NCBI GenBank assembly: GCA_944380275.1
Contig: CALWHB010000005.1
Coordinates: 1 to 63,377, forward strand
Direction of reading: 5' to 3'
DNA from: an uncultured Christensenellaceae bacterium
GTDB taxonomy: Bacteria; Bacillota; Clostridia; Christensenellales; UBA3700
Length of the DNA stretch: 63,377 nt
Shown one piece after another: positions 42,631 to 51,835 of this stretch. A model generated the notes under the pieces. That model did not search any database and had not been told where the DNA came from. It saw only the letters and a list, made by a program, of their open reading frames with translations. The position numbers and the translations under genes were made by a program. Within the stretch, counting starts at the first letter, position 1. Every line of letters begins with the position of its first letter.

Positions 42631-42876
42631 TCAATCAGCTTTGTTCTGACCGCTGTCGTCCGGCTTGTTCTGCGCCTGCTCCGCTCTCTTCTTGTCGACC
42701 GCGGCGCGGGCTTTGTTGCAGATTGTGTTGATTGCCCATGATACGAACAGAATTATCGCTATCGTGATAAAAATCGCGAGAACTCCTTTCCACATTATCT
42801 CAAGCGACTTGAGTACGTTGTCCTTATTCATGGGAGTAAGGTTCAATGATATTGCAAGCAAAGAATACATATTCAT
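42631..42876 (-). CDS. Na+-pump decarboxylase gamma-like subunit (OadG-type)
   Basis: 81 aa: one membrane helix (about 30-50, LAIFITIAIILFVSWAI) followed by a charged, proline-poor tail (KKRAEQAQNKPDDSGQ). Size, topology and position directly after the beta-subunit gene match OadG/MmdD-type subunits that assemble the complex. SD GGAGGTG. Sequence similarity alone is weak for such short subunits, so context carries the call. Confidence 0.7.
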   Translation of the reverse strand: MNMYSLLAISLNLTPMNKDNVLKSLEIMWKGVLAIFITIAIILFVSWAINTICNKARAAVDKKRAEQAQNKPDDSGQNKAD

Positions 42877-42888
42877 ATTTCCACCTCC

Positions 42889-44019
42889 TTAAACCAGTAC
42901 CAGACCGATAATCAGACCGCCGACTATCGCAGACGCTATCTGTCCCGACACGTTTGCACCGATAGCGTGCATAAGCAAATGGTTGCTGGGGTCCTCTTTT
43001 AGTCCCATCTTTTGTATAACGCGCGCCGACATCGGGAAAGCTGAAATGCCTGCCGCGCCTATCATGGGATTGAGCTTTTTCTTTGAGAACAGATTCATAA
43101 ATTTTGCAAACATGACGCCTGCTACCGTATCGAATACGAATGCAAGCAAGCCCAGTGCAAGGATTATAAGAGTTTCAATGCTTATAAAGCTTTCAGCCTT
43201 CATCTGCGCAGCTATCGTAATACCCAGCAGCAGCGTTATCAGATTTGCAAGTATGTTCTGAGCCGTTTCGCTGAGTAATCTCAGAACTCCGCACTCTCTG
43301 AGCAGGTTGCCGAACATAAGGAATCCTACAAGAGCAAGCGACTTGGGAGCGATAAGTCCAGCTATCAGCGTTACCACTATCGGGAAAAGCACCTTGGTCG
43401 TACGGGATACGGATACGGGATTGTACTCCATCTTTATTCTTCTTTCTTTCTTTGTGGTGATACATTTAACGACCGCAGGCTGAATTATAGGCACGAGTGC
43501 CATATACGAATACGCGACTACTGTTATTGGTCCCAAGAACTGGCTGCCCAGTTTCATTGCGACGAGTATCGAAGTGGGACCGTCTGCCGCGCCTATGATA
43601 CCTATTGCCGCCGCGTCGTTGATATTGAAACCTATCATCGCCGCAAGCAGTATCGTCAGGAAGATACCGAACTGAGCCGCTCCGCCCAGCAAAAACAGCT
43701 TTGGATTGGATAGCAGCGGACCGAAGTCTATCATCGCTCCTATACCTATAAACAGCAGTATAGGCATTGCCTCGCTCGCCTCAACGCCTATCTCGAACAT
43801 CCAGTCGATTATGCCTGCTGAAACCACATTGCCGTCTACGACCTCGTTTACCACGTTTGACAACGGGATATTGACGAGTATCGCACCGAAACCCATCGGG
43901 AGTAACAGTGCAGGTTCCATATCTTTCTTTATTGCGAGAAAGATAAGGATTCCGCCGATTATCCACATCGCGACATGCTTTGGCCCGACCTGAGAAATCG
44001 ACTCAATCAAAAAATCCAT
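42889..44019 (-). CDS. Na+-transporting decarboxylase beta subunit (OadB/GcdB family)
   Basis: 376 aa, nine or more membrane helices. GIGAMIDFGPLL, GIIGAADGPTSIL (the conserved Asp region that carries Na+) and the C-terminal GAAGISAFPMSARVIQ...LMHAIGANVSGQIASA are hallmarks of the beta subunit that exports Na+ on decarboxylation of the carboxybiotin. No alpha (carboxyltransferase) or biotin-carrier gene lies in the window, so the decarboxylated acid is unknown. SD AAGGAGAG. The 160-nt leader contains a structured region and a terminator. Confidence 0.92.
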   Translation of the reverse strand: MDFLIESISQVGPKHVAMWIIGGILIFLAIKKDMEPALLLPMGFGAILVNIPLSNVVNEVVDGNVVSAGIIDWMFEIGVEASEAMPILLFIGIGAMIDFGPLLSNPKLFLLGGAAQFGIFLTILLAAMIGFNINDAAAIGIIGAADGPTSILVAMKLGSQFLGPITVVAYSYMALVPIIQPAVVKCITTKKERRIKMEYNPVSVSRTTKVLFPIVVTLIAGLIAPKSLALVGFLMFGNLLRECGVLRLLSETAQNILANLITLLLGITIAAQMKAESFISIETLIILALGLLAFVFDTVAGVMFAKFMNLFSKKKLNPMIGAAGISAFPMSARVIQKMGLKEDPSNHLLMHAIGANVSGQIASAIVGGLIIGLVLV

Positions 44020-44045
44020 AAGAAACTCTCCTTTATCTCCTTATT

Positions 44046-44181
44046 AAAAAAGCCACACCGAGCCGACTGAGCGGCTTGGTGCGGTCTTGTCATTTCAAAT
44101 TAAACCGGGAGAAAGCTCTCCGTGTTAGCGATTTAACTACGCGACATGCCGCGCCGACTACTCCCCGCGTCCGGAATTTAC
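44046..44181 (-). promoter_or_regulatory. Candidate riboswitch/attenuator in the oadB-like leader
   Basis: Predicted transcript start near 44181. A closing helix pairs AAATTCCGG (5') with CCGG...AATTT, enclosing GGGGAGTAG, a CGCG/CGCG hairpin, a GTTA/TAAC hairpin and GGAGA-GCTT-TCTCC. It is followed by an intrinsic terminator (44046-44081: CACCaAGCCG / CGGCTcGGTG, six T) that ends 14 nt before the SD region. The layout is that of a ligand-controlled terminator. I cannot assign an Rfam class; a Na+ or related signal would fit the gene. Confidence 0.6.
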
Positions 44182-44187
44182 ATCTTT

Positions 44188-44216
44188 ATTTTAAAGGATT
44201 GAAAAAAATCTGTCAA
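44188..44216 (-). promoter_or_regulatory. Promoter of the oadB-like operon
   Basis: TTGACA (44211-44216), 17 bp, TAAAAT (44188-44193). Confidence 0.85.
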
Positions 44217-44280
44217 GCGGTATGCACAACGCTGAAAATTTTTGCCTTGACGTTATTTTCAGCATGTTATTATATGCTTT

Positions 44281-44880
44281 TCAGCGTTTTTTTGCGATAG
44301 AAGGAAATCTCCCTTTGTCCTCAGCAGTAATCGGACGCAGCACCCTGCAGGGATTGCCTGCTGCAATTACCCCCGAAGGTATATCCTTGGTTACCACGCT
44401 GCCCGCGCCTATCACGGTATTGCCGCCGACTGTAACCCCCGGAAGTATTACCACGTTGCCTCCTATCCATACGTCGCTGCCTATAGTAACGGGCAGAGCG
44501 TATTCAATCCCCTCGTTTCTCTCTTCCTTGTCCAAAGGATGCCCGGCACAGTATATACCGCAATTGGGCGCAATAAAGACGTTGTCGCCTATGGTTACGC
44601 GCGCGGTGTCCAGAATAACCAGCCCGTGATTGGCATAAAAATTTTCGCCTACATACGTGTTGTATCCGTAATCGCAGTTGAACGGCGACTCTATCAGAAA
44701 ATCCCCTTTCGCGCCGCCGAGTATTTCGAGCATTTTAGCTTTGCGCTCTTCTCTGTGAGATGGAGGAATATTGTTGTACTCAAAACATTTATCCTTTACG
44801 GTTTCTCTGTCCTTGGTGAGTTCCGGGTCGTAATTGGGATTGTAAAAAAGTCCTGCTTTTCCCTTTTCTTTTTCTGTCAT
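44281..44880 (-). CDS. Sugar O-acetyltransferase (LacA/NodL/Maa type)
   Basis: Acetyl-CoA-dependent acetyltransferase, 199 aa, trimeric left-handed beta-helix. The hexapeptide repeats run from about residue 70 to 185, with catalytic His in YANHG and the IGSDVWIGGNVVILPGVTVGGNTVIGAGSVV stretch split here for reading as IGSDVWIGG and PGVTVGGNTVIGAGS. The N-terminal helical domain is typical of maltose/galactoside acetyltransferases. SD GGAGG; the frame is open 30 codons further upstream but without SD. Single gene; the acceptor sugar is not determined. Confidence 0.88.
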   Translation of the reverse strand: MTEKEKGKAGLFYNPNYDPELTKDRETVKDKCFEYNNIPPSHREERKAKMLEILGGAKGDFLIESPFNCDYGYNTYVGENFYANHGLVILDTARVTIGDNVFIAPNCGIYCAGHPLDKEERNEGIEYALPVTIGSDVWIGGNVVILPGVTVGGNTVIGAGSVVTKDIPSGVIAAGNPCRVLRPITAEDKGRFPSIAKKR

Positions 44881-45117
44881 AAATCCTCCATGCCAAAAAA
44901 TGCCGTGCGCTTTTATTATTATATATATGATAACACAGTTTGCGCGCGCACGTATAGATATATTGTTCATTATATACTATTTAAAAATCCCGCAAAGACA
45001 ACATACCCGTTTTAAGGCACGCGTTTCTGACACTTCCTCTTTCTTTTGCGATGTCTGTCGTCCTTATAATACGGTACGGAAAACGTCGTCGTAAGGTATT
45101 TTCCGCAATTGCGGTTT

Positions 45118-45154
45118 AAACAAAGACTCCCACTTTTTGCGGAAGTCTTTGTTT
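45118..45154. terminator. Terminator downstream of the giant lipoprotein gene
   Basis: AAACAAAGACT / AGTCTTTGTTT, 11 bp, around a 15-nt loop, 16 nt after the stop. On the plus side two further inverted repeats (CGGAAAA/TTTTCCG 45077-45104 and CCGCAATTGCGG 45103-45114) precede it. Confidence 0.7.
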
Positions 45155-45169
45155 TAACGATTGTATCGG

Positions 45170-48100
45170 TTACAGCTTGCTCTGACCCGTTATAACGGTC
45201 GAACCTTCGGGCAGATTCCAGCCGGCAGGCTGCTGCTCCGCATCCGTCTTGACCGTAACGGCATTGCTGAACGCATTGGGTTCTATCGTCGTAACCGTAG
45301 ACGGTATGAATATCTCGCTGACGGAATTCTTGAACGCATTTGCTTTTATTACAGTCAACGCAATACTCTCCCCGTTATACGTAATCGTCGAAGGCAACGT
45401 GATTTTATCGAGTACGGGCATAATCGAAGACGTTTCGGAGGTGCTGTATATGTATGCCGTATTGTCGGTCTTTACGACGTAATTTATATATATTTCTTTA
45501 TATGGCACAGAACCAAAATTGTCTTTCTTTTCCTGAACCTTGCCTTTCGCACTCCAGAAAGTAGGCAATTCTGTACCGTTCTTGAACAGCGTTTCGACAG
45601 CTCCCGCGATATTGCTAAGGTCTATGCCGGTAAGCGAAGTCGTATAGTTCCAGCCCATCTTGTAGCCAATCAGACCGGACGCTGTCGGCGCAGAATCTCT
45701 GCCCATAAACAGCTCTGCGTTGTTGGCACCCGTAAAGGCGAAATATCCTATCTCGTCGCAGGACGCAGGTACGTAAACGTACTTGAGATTGGTATTCATC
45801 GCAAACGCAAGGTCGCCTATCGTCGTTACGCCTTCAGGCAAAGTCAGGCTTTCAAGATTCGTACCGTAGAACGCCTGGTCGCCAATAACGTTTATGGTAT
45901 CGGGTATGGTTACGACAGACAGCAGGAATTCGTCCTTGAACAGCTGCGCTCCCAGTTCCGTTACCGTATACGTCTTTTCATTATAAGTTATTTCAGACGG
46001 AATCGTATAGTTGGTAAGCGAACCCACAAACGTCAGATTCTGTGCGATTGCCACCGCCTCTCCGGTACCTCTCAGCAGATAGGTTACGTTGTCTATCTCG
46101 ACAAGTCCGTCGCAGTTCCACTCAAGGGTAAGGTTGTCGTTTTTGCTCGTCAACGTGTTGTAATTCCAGACCCAGCTCCACTTGCCGATTATGTAATCGT
46201 AAGGAATACCTAAGGCTACGGGTCTTTCCATAGCGAGATATACCGTCGCGGTCACGTTTTTGAACAGATATGCGCCCAGTTTCATATTCGCTGCCTCTGC
46301 AGGTATGAACGCAGTCTGTATATTCGTCATATCCGCATAGCAGTAGTCTGAAATGTTGGTTACCGTGTATGTCTTTGCCTCTGTATCCGTCGCGCCTTTA
46401 TACGAAACGGTCGTCGGGATATTCACATAAGCGGTGGTCGCATTGAGGAACTTGTGAAGTATCGCACTGCTGTCGCCGTACATAATGACTTCGTAATCTC
46501 CGATAGCGGTTATATTGCTGACTTCCCAGAATATACGGTTGCTGTCGATACCGTAATCCCAGCTCGTTTTGAGCGTATCGTCTACGAGTTTCTTTTCTCT
46601 CGCCATATAGACGACTATCGTATTCAGAAGGTCGGTTTCGCTTATTACTCCTTCACCCAAGTCCCAAGGATACGGAGAATCCTCTGAGCGGAACACATAT
46701 TTGTCCAAAGTCAATCCGTCAGGTACGTAGACCGCGCTTATCTCTTTACTCGTCCTGCCGTAGAATATCTTCCCTTCTGCTCTTACGACCTTCTGTCGCT
46801 TAGCGTAAGTAGGCAGAATTACGAAACTTGCATCGCCGTCGTAATGTCTGATGACCTGATTGTCTATCTGGAATCCTTCCATAACGAGGTTGCCGTAAAG
46901 AGTCATATCTCCCTGTACGTGGCCGACAGACAAACCGTCCTCGTCAAGGTCTGTGATTTCTTCGGGAAGTGCCAGAGCATAATAACCTCCGTTGCCGTCA
47001 GACAGATACCAGCTGTCCCACTCGTAACCCGCCTCTGCCATCGTGCGGTCGATAAGGCTGCCGTAAGGCAAGGTGTTCTGACCCTCGTATGCCCCGCTGT
47101 TGAGGTCGTAATACGTAATCGTATAATTGCGTATCGTCTTGCTGTACAGCGCGGTGATTACCGTATCGGCATATATAGTCATCGGCTTATCCCAACCGCT
47201 GAAGGCAAAGTCGTACTTGACGGTTGAATCCTTTGCAAGGTCCTGCTCTGAATAAACGCTCGGGTCTGCGGCATAACCGTAAAGCACGGTCTGCTCATCT
47301 TCGCGGTTATTGCCGTAAATAAACGTAACCGTATAAGGCCTTAACTCTCTGTTGTAAGTCGCCTTCAGATATATATCACCGCTTACTGTCGCCGCGGTAT
47401 CGAACGCCTCTCCGTTTACGTCAACCCAGCCTGCAAACGTAAACACGTACTGCTCTGTCTGCTCTTTTGTCGGTTTGGGCGGCTCTACCGTCGAAATCAC
47501 CGTGCCGTAATCCACGGTCGCCGCGTCTATCGTCGTACCGTCGTCGTCGAGGAAGGTAACCGTATACTGACGTACGGTTTCCTTAAAGTGTGCGGTAAAC
47601 GTATAGCTGTCGTCGATTGAGTTGACTTTGGTTTCGAGTTCGCTGTGCAAAATAAAGCCGCTTGCTCCTCTTTCGGTCGTATAATTCCAGCCGTCAAACT
47701 CGTAGGTAAACTGGACCGTCTGCTGCTTGACAATCTGCGACACGTCGGGCAATACCAGAGTGTCTTTATCGTATCTGACGTATTGCGGCGCGCTGAGCAG
47801 GGTGTTTCCGTCCTCAGTATAGAACGCTACCTTATGGTAAACCTCTATTTCAAGGTATACGGCATTTATCGTCATGTCCTGGGTTACGTTGAGCCAGTTT
47901 GCGTTTTCCCAACCCTGGAATATGTATTTAGTCGTAGCGGTCGTGCTTTTTGCCGCCTCTTCTGCCGAAGGAGCGACCGCCGCGCTGCCGTATCTGACTT
48001 TCTGTTCGCTCTTCTTGTCGTCGCCGTAAAGGAATATTACCGTATACTCGTTGACTGTTGCGCTGTAAACGGCGGTAAACGTAGCCGCGCCGACGACAGT

Positions 48101-50800
48101 CGTCTGAGAGAGGTCAGCCTCAATTCCTTTTTCGTCAATCCACTTTTCAAAGACGTAAGTATACTGCTGATTAGCCTCTTTGACGGGAGTCTGAGGAGCA
48201 ACGTCTGCAAGCAGAGTTCCGTAAGCGTAAGACGCACTTGAAATCACGCTGCCGTCATCGTCAAGGAATACGACTTCATAGTTTCTCACCGTCTTGTCAA
48301 AGTGGACGGTAAATGTGTAATCTTTGTCTATTTTTCCGAACAATCCGTTTTCGTCGGCAAGAGAAACGAACTGCTGAACTCCTTCTTTATCGGTATACGT
48401 CCATCCGTCGAACGTATAATCAAACTCGTCGTCACTTGTCTTGACAAGTCCCGCCGCATCGGGCTGAACCGCGCTGTCTTTGAGATACCTGACGTACTGC
48501 ACTTCGCTGAGCAAAGTCTTTCCGTCCTCTGCGACAAAACGCACCTCGTGGTAATTCTCTACCGCGATATATTCTGCGTTTACCGTTATGTCCTTGGTTA
48601 CGTTGAGCCAGTTAGAGCTGTCCCAACCCTTGAATATGTATTCGTATTCAGCCGTTTCGCTCTTTTCAAGCCCTTCAGTGGGTTCCACTGCCTTATCTCC
48701 GTAAACGACCGTCTGAACGTCGCTCTTTCCGTCGCCGTAGTTAAACGTTACGGTAAACTTTCTGAGCGTCTTTGAGTATGATGCGACCTCTGTGTAATCG
48801 CCGCTAACGGTCGCGCCCTGCTCAACCTTCCAGCCTTCAAACGTATAGTCGTACTTGTCGTCGCTGTAATTCTGAACAGTCTGAGGAATTTCTATCTCTG
48901 CGCCGTAATCGAGCATCTTGCCGTATACGACGTCCTCTCCCAGCTCGTTCTTCGCTATAAAAGTGATATTGTAACTTCTCACAGTTCTGACGTAAACGGC
49001 TGTGAAAGTAGTTGCGCCTACTACCGCCGTCTGAGAAACGTCAACGTCTTCACCGCTGCCGTCCATCCATTTTTCAAACGCATAGCTGTACTGCGCGTCG
49101 CTTTCTCTCGCTGTCTGTTCCTCAGAAGGAGCTGTTGCGTAAGAACCGTATTCCACATACTGTGTTTCGCAAAGTCTGTCGCCGTTTTCGTCAACAAAGT
49201 CGACCGCATATACTCTCAGAATCTTGTCGTATGTCGCGGTAACGTATATGTTATCGGTTACGCATGAGAAATCCTTGTCCCAACCTGTGAATACGTAATG
49301 GTACTGCGCCGTGTCGTAAGCGGAAAATTCGGCGTTCATACCGTCAGGAGAATTGGCTCCCTTGCCGTAAGATACCTTAACCGTACGAGTTATGTAACTG
49401 TTGTTGATTCCGAACTGGAAAGTTACGTCAAAAGTCTTAAGCTCGTATACCGCGTTGATTTTCTTGTCCGAAGTGATGTTTTCAAGCGAAGAATCCCAGC
49501 CTATCAACACGTATTTATCCTCAAGGGATACCGTTGAAGGAGGCTCAACGTTGCTGCCGTACGCCACCTGCTTGCTGCCCACCAGTATTCCGTCAAGATA
49601 GAAAGATACCGTGTATTTTCTGTACGTTTCTTCGTATACTGCGTGTATGACGGTATCTTCGGTTATGTTATTAGCACTATTGCTCCAGCCCGCGAAAGCG
49701 TAATCGTAAGTGTCGTCAGACGCTTTTACGGGGTCTGATTCCGGGAGTTCCGCATTTCCTCCGAGAGGAACGTATCTGCGGCAATAAAGCGTATCGCCGT
49801 CATAAAAATCCACGGTGAAATATCTGACGTTGTTGTTGTAAATCGCGTTTATTACTCTGTCTTCCGTAACGTAACAATAGTTGTTGTCCCAGCCGACGAA
49901 CAGATAATCTATGTTTTCGGTAGGAGCTTTATCCAGTTTTCCTCCCTCGTTTGTCGGAGCGACCGCATCCTCACCGTATTTTACCGTCTGAGTTTCGCTC
50001 TTTCCGTCGCCGTAATTGAAAGTAACGGTATAGCTCTTGTATTCTCTCGTGATGCTCGCGCTGATTTTGAGGTCAGATTTGACAACTGAAAAATCTTTAT
50101 TCCAGCCGGCAAATTTATAAACACTTCCCTTGAGTGAAGGCAGAGCCGCCTCTATCGCCTGCTGAGAAGGAGCGGTTGCGGATTTGCCGTATTCAACCTC
50201 TTCAGTCTTTATCACGACTCCGTCAACAGAGAAAGTAACGGTAAACGTTCTTATCTTCTGCTCGTAAACGGGGCGCACTTCAATGTCTTCGGTAATATTC
50301 GAAAGCGGGGTGTCCCAGCCTGAAAAATAATAATCGTACATTTCGTCAGAAGGCTTGTCTGACGCAGACATATATCCCGTGAGATTTGTCCCTATCGGGA
50401 AGTACGCGCTGTAAAGCACGAGTGCATCCGACCAGTCGTAAAACGTAACCTTTACGACCTCGTCCATTTCAAGCCATCTCGCATAAAGAACGGTGCCTTC
50501 TTCTGCATTTGTTACCGCATTGTAATCAGCAGGCAACTGCCACAGATTGTTGTCGAAATACCAGCCGCCGAATACATAACCTTCTCTTTCAGGCACCGAC
50601 GTGAAAAGCGAGGTAATTTCGTCTGACGAAATATTGACTGCATACCCCTCCCAGTAAACGGCATTGATGCCCGTAGAAGTATCGACACCCCCGTTCCCTT
50701 CATTGACCTCAGTTGTTTCCTTCGTATCGCATGCCGACATGGCAAAAGCCCCCAAAGCGATTACCGTAACGATAAGCAAAACCGAAATGAATTTCTTCAT
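45170..50800 (-). CDS. Giant lipoprotein with InlB B-repeats and BspA-type leucine-rich repeats
   Basis: 1876 aa surface protein. A lipoprotein signal ends in MSAC (C24). About 17 repeats of 60-80 residues follow (residues about 45-1370), each with the Flg_new/InlB B-repeat pattern: Y-x-V-x-F, x-V-x-YG-x-A-x-x-P, Y-x-F-x-GW, a Y at the end. The last 470 residues are LRR_5/BspA-like (GVTTIGDLAFAMNTNLKYVYVP). Such proteins mediate adhesion or glycan contact in gut bacteria; the ligand is unknown. SD AAGGAG. Repeats are diverged, so the array is old rather than freshly amplified. A 125-nt leader precedes it. Confidence 0.9.
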   Translation of the reverse strand: MKKFISVLLIVTVIALGAFAMSACDTKETTEVNEGNGGVDTSTGINAVYWEGYAVNISSDEITSLFTSVPEREGYVFGGWYFDNNLWQLPADYNAVTNAEEGTVLYARWLEMDEVVKVTFYDWSDALVLYSAYFPIGTNLTGYMSASDKPSDEMYDYYFSGWDTPLSNITEDIEVRPVYEQKIRTFTVTFSVDGVVIKTEEVEYGKSATAPSQQAIEAALPSLKGSVYKFAGWNKDFSVVKSDLKISASITREYKSYTVTFNYGDGKSETQTVKYGEDAVAPTNEGGKLDKAPTENIDYLFVGWDNNYCYVTEDRVINAIYNNNVRYFTVDFYDGDTLYCRRYVPLGGNAELPESDPVKASDDTYDYAFAGWSNSANNITEDTVIHAVYEETYRKYTVSFYLDGILVGSKQVAYGSNVEPPSTVSLEDKYVLIGWDSSLENITSDKKINAVYELKTFDVTFQFGINNSYITRTVKVSYGKGANSPDGMNAEFSAYDTAQYHYVFTGWDKDFSCVTDNIYVTATYDKILRVYAVDFVDENGDRLCETQYVEYGSYATAPSEEQTARESDAQYSYAFEKWMDGSGEDVDVSQTAVVGATTFTAVYVRTVRSYNITFIAKNELGEDVVYGKMLDYGAEIEIPQTVQNYSDDKYDYTFEGWKVEQGATVSGDYTEVASYSKTLRKFTVTFNYGDGKSDVQTVVYGDKAVEPTEGLEKSETAEYEYIFKGWDSSNWLNVTKDITVNAEYIAVENYHEVRFVAEDGKTLLSEVQYVRYLKDSAVQPDAAGLVKTSDDEFDYTFDGWTYTDKEGVQQFVSLADENGLFGKIDKDYTFTVHFDKTVRNYEVVFLDDDGSVISSASYAYGTLLADVAPQTPVKEANQQYTYVFEKWIDEKGIEADLSQTTVVGAATFTAVYSATVNEYTVIFLYGDDKKSEQKVRYGSAAVAPSAEEAAKSTTATTKYIFQGWENANWLNVTQDMTINAVYLEIEVYHKVAFYTEDGNTLLSAPQYVRYDKDTLVLPDVSQIVKQQTVQFTYEFDGWNYTTERGASGFILHSELETKVNSIDDSYTFTAHFKETVRQYTVTFLDDDGTTIDAATVDYGTVISTVEPPKPTKEQTEQYVFTFAGWVDVNGEAFDTAATVSGDIYLKATYNRELRPYTVTFIYGNNREDEQTVLYGYAADPSVYSEQDLAKDSTVKYDFAFSGWDKPMTIYADTVITALYSKTIRNYTITYYDLNSGAYEGQNTLPYGSLIDRTMAEAGYEWDSWYLSDGNGGYYALALPEEITDLDEDGLSVGHVQGDMTLYGNLVMEGFQIDNQVIRHYDGDASFVILPTYAKRQKVVRAEGKIFYGRTSKEISAVYVPDGLTLDKYVFRSEDSPYPWDLGEGVISETDLLNTIVVYMAREKKLVDDTLKTSWDYGIDSNRIFWEVSNITAIGDYEVIMYGDSSAILHKFLNATTAYVNIPTTVSYKGATDTEAKTYTVTNISDYCYADMTNIQTAFIPAEAANMKLGAYLFKNVTATVYLAMERPVALGIPYDYIIGKWSWVWNYNTLTSKNDNLTLEWNCDGLVEIDNVTYLLRGTGEAVAIAQNLTFVGSLTNYTIPSEITYNEKTYTVTELGAQLFKDEFLLSVVTIPDTINVIGDQAFYGTNLESLTLPEGVTTIGDLAFAMNTNLKYVYVPASCDEIGYFAFTGANNAELFMGRDSAPTASGLIGYKMGWNYTTSLTGIDLSNIAGAVETLFKNGTELPTFWSAKGKVQEKKDNFGSVPYKEIYINYVVKTDNTAYIYSTSETSSIMPVLDKITLPSTITYNGESIALTVIKANAFKNSVSEIFIPSTVTTIEPNAFSNAVTVKTDAEQQPAGWNLPEGSTVITGQSKL

Positions 50801-50931
50801 AATAACCAGCTCCTTCTGTGCGCCGCACTGTTGCCGCGCGCTATCTGTCCCTACTTTTTCTTCTTTTCTCTTCTTATGCGGAATTCCGCTTTTTATAATT
50901 CAAGCCCGTACAATCTTTTTTAAGCGTTTAC

Positions 50932-50960
50932 ATTATATTATATAAAAATTTAAAAATCAA
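50932..50960 (-). promoter_or_regulatory. Promoter of the giant lipoprotein gene
   Basis: TTGATT (50955-50960), 17 bp, TATAAT (50932-50937). The 5' leader includes the palindrome GCGGAATTCCGC (50878-50889). Confidence 0.75.
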
Positions 50961-51190
50961 CGCAATTTAAGGTAAAATTAATTTTGAACATATACCCGTT
51001 TTATACATAATTTTGTACCATTAATCCTTGCAAAACGAATAATTATAGAATTTATACATTTTTCAGACTTTACTTTAAACAGCAGACTTTGAATCGTTTT
51101 GCCTGTTTTTCTAAATGTCTTATCAAAACGTCAATTGACGTTTACTAAAAAAATTTCCTCGCCCGTGTTTGTATAAGCATATTATAATGC
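50961..51190. other. AT-rich spacer with an 18-bp perfect palindrome
   Basis: No gene. AAACGTCAATTGACGTTT (51126-51143) is fully self-complementary and may be a regulator site. A plus-strand TATAAT (51183-51188) lacks a partner -35. Confidence 0.5.
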
Positions 51191-51221
51191 AAAAAAATCC
51201 TCTGCGTTTCTGCAGAGGATT
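51191..51221 (-). terminator. Terminator downstream of luxS
   Basis: AATCCTCTGC / GCAGAGGATT stem, loop of 6, seven T on the minus strand. It lies about 145 nt after the luxS stop, leaving an unexplained 3' segment. Confidence 0.85.
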
Positions 51222-51364
51222 ATATCCGGTTTGCGTCTGATGCTGCCTTGAGTGATTATTCGTTTCGGATTGATAATATTAATTTGTTATTTTTTTTACA
51301 ACGTCTGAATTATCTCTGTATTTTTACAAAGTTGCAGACTCCTTCTGCCGGACAAACCGCTGTT

Positions 51365-51835
51365 TTATTTTACGGGATATTCAAATCTCTTGTTGTTTTT
51401 CAGTTCGTCAAGATATCTTATTGCGTAATACTTTGCCATAGAGAGATTCTGTTCAAGATAATTGCCGCACTCGTCCGCCTTTGCGCCCGGAATTTCGCCC
51501 TCGAAATCAACGATAAACTCAAAAGCTCCTCTGACGTACGGCTCAATCTGTGCAGGGGAAAGTTCTCCGAATACCAGCAGATAACAGCCCGTCCTGCAGC
51601 CCATAGGTCCGAAATAAACGATGCTGTCCTTTATCGGACAGTTTCTCAGCCACGTCGCCGCAAGATGCTCTATAGTATGCAGCGCAGGCTGGTCTATCAC
51701 GGGCTCTCTGTTGGGAGCAGTCATCCTGATGTCAAAAGTCGTAACCGTGCAATCTTTGCACCTGTCGCGCCTTGAAAGGTAAATCCCCGGCAGCAATTTT
51801 GTGTGGTCTATGCAAAAACTGGCAATTTTTTCCAT
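51365..51835 (-). CDS. luxS: S-ribosylhomocysteine lyase (AI-2 synthase)
   Basis: Splits S-ribosylhomocysteine into homocysteine and DPD, the autoinducer-2 precursor. 156 aa with metal ligands H53 and H57 in HTIEHL and C123 in ECGNYLEQN, the catalytic Glu in the same HTIEHL motif and the catalytic Cys in GPMGCRTG (C80). SD AAAGGAGA. No pfs/mtnN or other methyl-cycle gene is adjacent, so it acts with partners elsewhere. The upstream 150 nt contain several short inverted repeats but no leader I can name. Confidence 0.97.
   Translation of the reverse strand: MEKIASFCIDHTKLLPGIYLSRRDRCKDCTVTTFDIRMTAPNREPVIDQPALHTIEHLAATWLRNCPIKDSIVYFGPMGCRTGCYLLVFGELSPAQIEPYVRGAFEFIVDFEGEIPGAKADECGNYLEQNLSMAKYYAIRYLDELKNNKRFEYPVK

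Noticed and set aside
44085-44170. yybP-ykoY manganese riboswitch
   Set aside because: Shares GGGGAGTAG and a CAAGACC-like end, but the remaining conserved elements cannot be confirmed by eye and the gene is not a manganese gene.
45040-45156. Small RNA from TATAAT at 45065-45070 through the hairpins to the terminator
   Set aside because: No acceptable -35 element; the hairpins alone are not enough.
51365-51835. luxS as evidence of quorum sensing in this organism
   Set aside because: LuxS also serves the activated methyl cycle; no receptor or lsr genes are in the window.
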